Positions 59,511-64,000 of a DNA stretch of 64,000 nt are shown piece after piece (position 1 is the stretch's first letter; each line of letters starts with the position of its first letter). The translations under genes and the position numbers were made by a program. This DNA comes from an uncultured Polaribacter sp. Its GTDB lineage: Bacteria > Bacteroidota > Bacteroidia > Flavobacteriales > Flavobacteriaceae. The notes beneath the pieces are model-generated. The model saw nothing but the letters and a program-made list of their open reading frames with translations. It did not search any database and was not told the DNA's origin. The stretch is from contig CANMHT010000002.1 of the NCBI GenBank assembly GCA_947497755.1, forward strand, positions 310,001 to 374,000, given 5' to 3'.

Positions 59511-60236
59511 GTGAGAAAAATAGCAATTGGAGGTATTCATGGTGGAATAAAAGCATTAAAACAACTTATAAGAAGAATATCACTTAAAGAAAATGATCAA
59601 TTGATTTTTTTAGGAGATTATGTTGATGGTTGGAGTGAATCTGCTCAAACTATAGATTTCTTAATGAATTTACAAAGTAAGTATTCATGTATATTTATCA
59701 AAGGTAATCATGATGTATACTGTGAGAAATGGTTGCAAAATGGAGAAAAACCTCAGAAATGGCTAAGTCATGGAGGAAAAAGTACTATTAGAAGTTATCG
59801 TGATTACTCCTCAAAGCAAAAAATGATTCATTTAAACTTTATTAAGTCTATGAAATATTATCATATTGATGGAGATAATAGATTATTCATTCATGCTGGA
59901 TTTACATCTATGCATGGACCATCAAAAGAAGTGTATGAATCAAATTATTGTTGGGATAGAACTCTTTGGGAAATTGCTTTAGCGACAGATGAAAAAATAC
60001 CTAAATCTTCTTTGTTTTTTCCTAAAAGATTAAAATTATTCAAAGAAATATATATAGGTCATACTCCAACTACAAACTATAACTCTGATATTCCAATGAG
60101 AAAAATCAATGTTTATAATGTTGATACAGGAGCTGCTTTTAAAGGGAAAATTTCTGGAATTGATATCAGCACAAAAGAAATTTTTCAAAGTGATAGGGTT
60201 CAAGTATTTTACCCAGAAGAAAAAGGAAGAAACTAA
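59511..60236 (+). CDS. Metallophosphoesterase (PPP-like), altered first metal motif
   Basis: 241 residues, GTG start 2 bp after the oxygenase. PPP-family motifs are LIFLGDYVDGWSESA (GDxVDR-like), IKGNHDVY (GNHD) and LFIHAGF (HAG), with IGHTPT later. The first motif, normally GDxHG, reads GGIHG (Gly8 for Asp). Only one base change (GAT to GGT) separates the two, so the enzyme may be inactive or divergent. Possibly acts on phosphorylated nucleotides or cyclic phosphates of the operon pathway; inference only. Confidence 0.75.
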   Translation: MRKIAIGGIHGGIKALKQLIRRISLKENDQLIFLGDYVDGWSESAQTIDFLMNLQSKYSCIFIKGNHDVYCEKWLQNGEKPQKWLSHGGKSTIRSYRDYSSKQKMIHLNFIKSMKYYHIDGDNRLFIHAGFTSMHGPSKEVYESNYCWDRTLWEIALATDEKIPKSSLFFPKRLKLFKEIYIGHTPTTNYNSDIPMRKINVYNVDTGAAFKGKISGIDISTKEIFQSDRVQVFYPEEKGRN

Positions 60237-60242
60237 TAAATC

Positions 60243-60344
60243 ATGAAAGTATTAATATACATATTAGCCATAATTTTTATTGTATTTCTTATTATTTATG
60301 TTAAGTACTTTGTGTTCTTTAAGTTTAATAAAGAGAAAAGTTAA
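60243..60344 (+). CDS. Tiny single-pass membrane peptide
   Basis: 33 codons, ATG 6 bp after the phosphoesterase stop. The product is MKVLIYILAIIFIVFLIIYV followed by KYFVFFKFNKEKS: one hydrophobic helix with a short basic tail. It could be a real small protein of the operon or chance coding. Support is position, clean start and the coherent membrane helix only. Confidence 0.4.
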   Translation: MKVLIYILAIIFIVFLIIYVKYFVFFKFNKEKS

Positions 60345-60431
60345 ATTATCTCTTTTAAATTAAAACATTTGTTCTTTGTTAATGTTTTTATTTTCAGTGT
60401 TATATGTTGTTTTTTGTGATAAAATAAAAAG

Positions 60432-60452
60432 TATGTGTTTTTTTTACGCAAA
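60432..60452. promoter_or_regulatory. Distal NrtR-type operator upstream of the NAMPT gene
   Basis: TATGTGT-TTTTTTT-ACGCAAA, 21 bp, one mismatch to TTTGYGT-N7-ACRCAAA in the left half. Centre is 52 bp, about five helical turns, from the promoter-proximal site, so two NrtR dimers may bind the same face of the DNA. Confidence 0.6.
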
Positions 60453-60456
60453 TTAT

Positions 60457-60504
60457 TTTGGTGAGTGATTTTTTATACATATGTTTGTGTAAAAATAACG
60501 CAAA
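60457..60504 (+). promoter_or_regulatory. NAMPT gene promoter with overlapping NrtR operator
   Basis: TTTG (60457-60460), 19-bp spacer, TATGTTTG (60480-60487). The operator TTTGTGT-AAAAATA-ACGCAAA (60484-60504) shares TTTG with the -7 box, exactly as in the other two promoters. ATG of the NAMPT gene is 10 bp after. Confidence 0.75.
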
Positions 60505-60514
60505 ATAAATTATT

Positions 60515-61966
60515 ATGATAAATCCATTATTATTCACAGACGGTTATAAAGTAGATCATAGAAGACAATATCCAGATAAAACAACTTTAGTTTATTCGAA
60601 TTGGACACCAAGAAAAAGTAGGATTGAAGGAATAAATGAAGTTGTTCTTTTTGGGCTACAATATTTTATTAAAAAATATATAATAGAGGATTTTGAGAAA
60701 AATTTTTTCAATCAACCAAAAGAGAATATTTGTCAAAAATATTCAAGAAGAATAAATAATTACCTTGGAGAAAACTCTGTAGGGATAAAACATATTGAAG
60801 ATTTACATGACTTAGGCTATTTGCCAATGGTAATTAAAGCATTACCTGAAGGAGAAGCTGTTCCTATAAGAGTGCCAATGGTAACGATGTACAATACTAA
60901 ACCTCAATTTTTTTGGTTAACAAATTATTTTGAGACTTTATTGTCTACCACACTTTGGATGCCATGTAATTCTGCAACAATTGCAAAAGAGTATAGGAAG
61001 TTGTTAGATAACTATGCAAATAAAACTTCTTCTATTCCTGAATTTGTAGATTGGCAAGGTCATGATTTTTCAATGAGAGGCATGGCTGGATTAGAAGCGG
61101 CACTTTTATCAGCATCAGGTCATTTATTGAGCTTTACAGGAACAGATACAATTCCATCTGTAGATTTTTTAGAAAGTTATTATAATGCGAATTCAGATAA
61201 AGAATTAATTGGAGGTTCAGTCGCTGCCACTGAACATTCAGTAATGTGTATGGGGACAGATAAGGGAGAGGAAGAAACTTTTAAAAGATTAATAACAGAA
61301 GTCTATCCAAATGGAATTGTATCTATAGTTTCTGATACATGGGATTTGTGGAAAGTATTAACAATATATCTGCCAAATTTAAAAAACGAAGTATTAGCAA
61401 GAGAAGGAAAAGTTGTTATTAGACCTGATAGTGGTAACCCTGTTGATATTATTTGTGGAAATACTAACGGAAAATCAGATGCAGAGAGAAAAGGAGTTGT
61501 TGAATTACTTTGGGATATATTTGGAGGAACAATAAATTCAAAGGGATATAAAGAATTGGATAGTCATATTGGAGCAATTTATGGAGATAGTATTACTTTA
61601 GAAAGAGCACAGCAAATATGCGAAAGATTAAAAGAAAAAGGTTTTGCATCAACGAATGTAGTTCTAGGAATTGGGTCGTTTACTTATCAATATAATACAA
61701 GAGATACATTTGGGTTTGCTATGAAGGCTACTTATGGAGAAGTTAATAATGAGGGAAGAGAAATATTTAAAGACCCAATAACTGATGATGGAACAAAAAA
61801 ATCAGCAAAAGGACTAATTAAAATTGTAAAAGAGAACAATAAATATCAATTGATAGATCAAGTTAGTTGGGAAGAAGAACAAAAAGGAGAATTGAGAGAA
61901 GTATATCGAGACGGGAAATTGCTAATTGATGATAGTTTAAAAGAAATAAGAAAAAGAATTAAATAA
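60515..61966 (+). CDS. Nicotinamide phosphoribosyltransferase-family protein
   Basis: 483 residues. Motifs equivalent to the NAMPT active site: HDFSMRGMAGLEAA (Arg), FTGTDTIPSVDFLE (Asp), AATEHSVMCMG (His), VVIRPDSGNPVDII (Arg and Asp). N-terminal LFTDGYKVDHRRQYP matches the DxYK block. Converts nicotinamide and PRPP to NMN; in the phage NARP1 route the homologue instead uses ADP-ribose-pyrophosphate to form NAD+ directly. Which is true here cannot be decided by eye. It has its own NrtR-controlled promoter at the end of the operon, and a terminator follows. Confidence 0.88.
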   Translation: MINPLLFTDGYKVDHRRQYPDKTTLVYSNWTPRKSRIEGINEVVLFGLQYFIKKYIIEDFEKNFFNQPKENICQKYSRRINNYLGENSVGIKHIEDLHDLGYLPMVIKALPEGEAVPIRVPMVTMYNTKPQFFWLTNYFETLLSTTLWMPCNSATIAKEYRKLLDNYANKTSSIPEFVDWQGHDFSMRGMAGLEAALLSASGHLLSFTGTDTIPSVDFLESYYNANSDKELIGGSVAATEHSVMCMGTDKGEEETFKRLITEVYPNGIVSIVSDTWDLWKVLTIYLPNLKNEVLAREGKVVIRPDSGNPVDIICGNTNGKSDAERKGVVELLWDIFGGTINSKGYKELDSHIGAIYGDSITLERAQQICERLKEKGFASTNVVLGIGSFTYQYNTRDTFGFAMKATYGEVNNEGREIFKDPITDDGTKKSAKGLIKIVKENNKYQLIDQVSWEEEQKGELREVYRDGKLLIDDSLKEIRKRIK

Positions 61967-61980
61967 TCTCTTGATTCTAA

Positions 61981-62011
61981 AAAAAGACCTAAAGTTTCCT
62001 TTAGGTCTTTT
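61981..62011. terminator. Bidirectional intrinsic terminator
   Basis: GACCTAAAG (61986-61994), TTTC loop, CTTTAGGTC (61999-62007), with A run before and T3 then TATATT after. A 9-bp perfect stem between the NAMPT gene and the converging small membrane gene. Confidence 0.8.
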
Positions 62012-62030
62012 ATATTTATATGGTTCATTG

Positions 62031-62432
62031 CTAATAAGCTAAAATTGTAGAAAGATATTTTGAATTATTAGGATTGTTAACTTCAAATTTTATATAAATA
62101 GAATCACCTACAAATTGCTTATCAACAAATTTATTAGCCCAAAAATAAGTTTTATAGATTTTTTGCTTATAAATAAATTGATAGGTTACTTTTTGATAAT
62201 ACCCTCTAGCTCCTCCTGAAAATTTAAATTCAGTATGAGTTATTACTCCTTTGTTAATTTCCGTTTTTCTCCCCCAAAAACGAATTTCATCATTCCAAAA
62301 CAAAGAGATTACATAAAAGATTAAAAAACAACATAGAATTGCTATTATGTTTTTAGTTATTGTGGTTTTTCTTTCTTTTTTTCTTGCAATACTATATTGC
62401 CTTTTCCACCGAGCATAATTTTTCTTTTCCAT
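62031..62432 (-). CDS. Single-pass membrane protein with DUF3592-like domain
   Basis: 133 residues: a basic N-terminus (KRQYSIARKKERKTT), one membrane helix (NIIAILCCFLIFYVISLFW), then a small beta domain (VTYQFIYKQKIYKTYFW, FVGDSIYIKFEVNNPNNSKYL). The V-G-D-S-x-x-I-x-[FY]-x-x-x-N-P spacing is that of DUF3592-type domains. Function unknown. Lies between the NAD locus and arsM. Confidence 0.6.
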   Translation of the reverse strand: MEKKNYARWKRQYSIARKKERKTTITKNIIAILCCFLIFYVISLFWNDEIRFWGRKTEINKGVITHTEFKFSGGARGYYQKVTYQFIYKQKIYKTYFWANKFVDKQFVGDSIYIKFEVNNPNNSKYLSTILAY

Positions 62433-62451
62433 TCAATTATTAATAAGTAAC

Positions 62452-62495
62452 AAAAAACGTTTACCTCACTATAAAAATAATGAAATAAACGTTTA
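62452..62495 (-). terminator. Possible terminator of the arsM transcript
   Basis: AAACGTTTA (62455-62463) and TAAACGTTT (62486-62494) form a 9-bp stem with a 22-base loop; read on the minus strand a T-rich run follows. The loop is long, so confidence is limited. Each arm contains the self-complementary AAACGTTT. Confidence 0.4.
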
Positions 62496-62519
62496 GAAAT
62501 AATTTATTGCGATAATCTT

Positions 62520-63488
62520 TTAGCAGCAACCACCACCATCATAATGGAAGGTAGATTCTGAGATGAATAAGTCATCTCTATTTAAAGCTGCTAGTACTCC
62601 AGCGGTTTTATCGCAAATAGCTAGGGGTTGGTTTTTTAATAATACATGTCCGGCATTGTCATCAAAAAAGTCTTCATCGCCAAAATAAATGGCAGCTTTT
62701 CCTGTAAATACGCATGGGCCATCAGCGGGCATAGGATCTTTAATTGCAGCAACTTCAATAGATTCTATGTAAATCAGTTCATCTGTTGGATAGTTTTTTG
62801 GATCTAAAATTCGATACGGTTTACGAGCTCTAATTTCTATAGTTCCAAAACCAGCATCTGTTAATGCCTTTACATAATTTGCAATTGACAAACTTCCAGA
62901 TAAACATAAGGCACGAAGACGTTCATCGTTTCTCAATTCATCATTCATCGGTTGCTCACAAGTTGGATCACTCATTACCAAACGTCCATGTGGTTTTAAT
63001 ACACGGTACATTTCTGCAATGGCTTTTTGTAAATCATCTTCTTTAAAAATGTTAAACAAACAATTTTGTGCCGCTACATCAATAGAATTATCTGCAACAG
63101 GCAAGTTCATGGCATCTCCTTTTCTTAAGTCAACAAACTCACTTTTAAACCAAGGATTCATTGCTTCTGCTTCTTTAAAATTCTTACGAGAAGCTTCTAG
63201 CATTTCATCAACAACATCTAAGCCAATAACTCCACCTTTTTGCCTGTTAAAATAAGCAAACTGTAATAACTCCATTCCGCCACCAACACCAACATATAGC
63301 ATTTGTGGATTGTTTGTTAAATCTCTTGCGTGTACTGTAGAACCACAACCATAGTTCATTTCTTGCATAATTCTCGGAATTTTCAATCCTGGTAATTCCC
63401 AAATAGGATTGGTTGTACAACACAGGCCAACATCTGGAGTTAAAGCCGCTTCTTTATAAACATTATGTGTGGTTTCTAAGTAACTCAT
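62520..63488 (-). CDS. arsM: Arsenite methyltransferase ArsM, arsenosugar-biosynthesis type
   Basis: 322 residues from ATG 63488 (MSYLETTHNVYKEAA). SAM-methyltransferase motif YVGVGGGMELLQF and VIGLDVVDEML, post I motif NLPVADNSIDVAAQNCLFNIFKEDDLQKAIAEMYRVLKPHGRLVMSDPTC. Cysteines for arsenic binding occur at GLCCTTNP and in the C-terminal end GGGCC. The opening NVYKEAALTPDVGLCCTT matches the ArsM subclass that methylates arsenite en route to arsenosugars, found in flavobacteria and cyanobacteria. Followed by the purine nucleoside phosphorylase gene on the same strand. Confidence 0.88.
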   Translation of the reverse strand: MSYLETTHNVYKEAALTPDVGLCCTTNPIWELPGLKIPRIMQEMNYGCGSTVHARDLTNNPQMLYVGVGGGMELLQFAYFNRQKGGVIGLDVVDEMLEASRKNFKEAEAMNPWFKSEFVDLRKGDAMNLPVADNSIDVAAQNCLFNIFKEDDLQKAIAEMYRVLKPHGRLVMSDPTCEQPMNDELRNDERLRALCLSGSLSIANYVKALTDAGFGTIEIRARKPYRILDPKNYPTDELIYIESIEVAAIKDPMPADGPCVFTGKAAIYFGDEDFFDDNAGHVLLKNQPLAICDKTAGVLAALNRDDLFISESTFHYDGGGCC

Positions 63489-63562
63489 ATTTTTTTGATA
63501 TAGAGACAAAAACAAGAAGAAAGACTAATTTGCCTAAAGCCTTAATTTTAAAAGTCTCAGTG

Positions 63563-64000
63563 CTATAATTGTTTTATTAATTCTTTAAATAAAGTAATCA
63601 TTTTTGGTTCTGCTTCACCAGCAATTGCAATGATTTCTGCAATATCAACTGGTTGTAAATTTTTAGGGTCACACTCATCTGTTAGTACCGAAATTGCCGC
63701 ACAAGGAACATTTAATTGTTTGGCAACGATTACTTCTGGTACAGTACTCATTCCAACCGCATCAGTTTCTAGAATTTGTAACATTCTATATTCTGCTCTG
63801 GTTTCTAATTGTGGTCCTACAACACTTGCATAAACCCCTTCATGTAACTCTATGTCGTTTTGTTGCGCAATAGCTTTCAGTTGAGTGTTTATTTTTTTTG
63901 AATAAGGTTCTAACATATCGGCAAAGATGTTTCCAAATTCATTAGCTCCTTTAAAAGCCAACGGAGAACTCCCTTGTAAATTCAAGTGATCTTCAATCAA
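63563..64000 (-). CDS. Purine nucleoside phosphorylase, C-terminal part (5' end outside window)
   Basis: About 145 residues of the C-terminal half; the N-terminus continues past the window end. GVYASVVGPQLETRAEYRMLQILETDAVGMSTVPEVIVAK is the family core, with the substrate-binding Glu and Met, and AISVLTDECDPKNL follows. Phosphorylases of this type belong to PNP (class I, trimeric). Placed beside arsM it is probably part of the arsenosugar locus, where it would act on 5'-deoxy-nucleoside arsenical intermediates; normal purine salvage is the alternative. Confidence 0.85.
   Translation of the reverse strand: MIEDHLNLQGSSPLAFKGANEFGNIFADMLEPYSKKINTQLKAIAQQNDIELHEGVYASVVGPQLETRAEYRMLQILETDAVGMSTVPEVIVAKQLNVPCAAISVLTDECDPKNLQPVDIAEIIAIAGEAEPKMITLFKELIKQL

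Noticed and set aside
55600..61966. Calling the NAD locus a prophage
   Set aside because: Phage-like content (Prs, NAMPT, RyR-like, Tpt1) but no structural, lysis, integrase or terminase genes, and ordinary chromosomal genes on both sides. Lateral gain remains possible.
62452..62495. Pair of AAACGTTT copies as an attachment site
   Set aside because: They form a hairpin downstream of arsM; there is no integrase or mobile gene nearby, so a terminator is the simpler reading.

Overview
The window looks like chromosome from a marine member of the Flavobacteriaceae (Bacteroidota). The DNA is visibly AT-rich. Promoters follow the flavobacterial TTG / TANNTTTG pattern and classical Shine-Dalgarno sequences are scarce. 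The gene content fits: an OMP_b-brl_3 type outer-membrane barrel, TlpA-like lipoproteins, DUF3127, a GH3-family protein, a CcoG/NosR-like 4Fe-4S protein, and an arsenosugar-type ArsM next to a purine nucleoside phosphorylase. I cannot name the genus. No rRNA, tRNA, insertion sequence, integrase or CRISPR array was seen.

Layout. 1-17.5 kb is ordinary chromosome: envelope and secreted proteins (barrel, S10 peptidase, thioredoxin-like lipoprotein, beta-lactamase fold protein), tilS, pabB, a sodium:solute symporter, lpdA, a c-heme type protein and a glycosyltransferase. 17.5-34 kb is housekeeping: M3 peptidase, purE/purK, greA, a HIT protein, an AraC regulator, a sensor kinase, a flavin reductase, aat, a Tat-type M24 peptidase, a MazG-like protein, aroA, queA and rlmN. 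A candidate structured RNA with a pseudoknot lies between aroA and queA. 34-42.3 kb holds a polyprenyl synthetase and a small regulatory neighbourhood: DUF3995, an ABC transporter, a Coq4-like membrane protein and a Crp/Fnr regulator. Two nearly identical promoters there carry FNR-like boxes at an activator position. A nitrilase gene in this stretch is broken by an apparent 5-bp deletion. 42.3-50.5 kb holds a LacI regulator and a tightly coupled run of glycosyltransferase, MORN-repeat and redox genes. 50.5-55.6 kb holds envelope proteins, a GH113-like hydrolase and a universal stress protein.

The most interesting part is 55.6-62.0 kb, an NAD+/ADP-ribose locus. It encodes an NrtR-type Nudix regulator, a short PRPP-synthetase homologue, a MacroD-type macro domain, a 70-residue protein resembling the RyR-domain motif, a second macro domain of the ADP-ribose-1''-phosphate type, a Tpt1/KptA RNA 2'-phosphotransferase, a frameshifted 2OG-Fe(II) oxygenase, a metallophosphoesterase with an altered metal motif, a tiny membrane peptide, and a nicotinamide phosphoribosyltransferase homologue. 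A 21-bp dyad, TTTGYGT-N7-ACRCAAA, sits upstream of nrtR, the operon and the NAMPT gene, and each time it overlaps the -7 promoter box. I infer a single regulon. In it, Tpt1 would consume NAD+ to remove RNA 2'-phosphates, the macro domains would process the ADP-ribose phosphate products, and the Prs/NAMPT pair would rebuild NAD+. This could be the classical PRPP route or the NARP1-type route described in phages, which builds NAD+ from ADP-ribose and nicotinamide.

The last 1.5 kb holds arsM and the 3' part of a purine nucleoside phosphorylase gene, probably an arsenosugar biosynthesis locus continuing past the window end.
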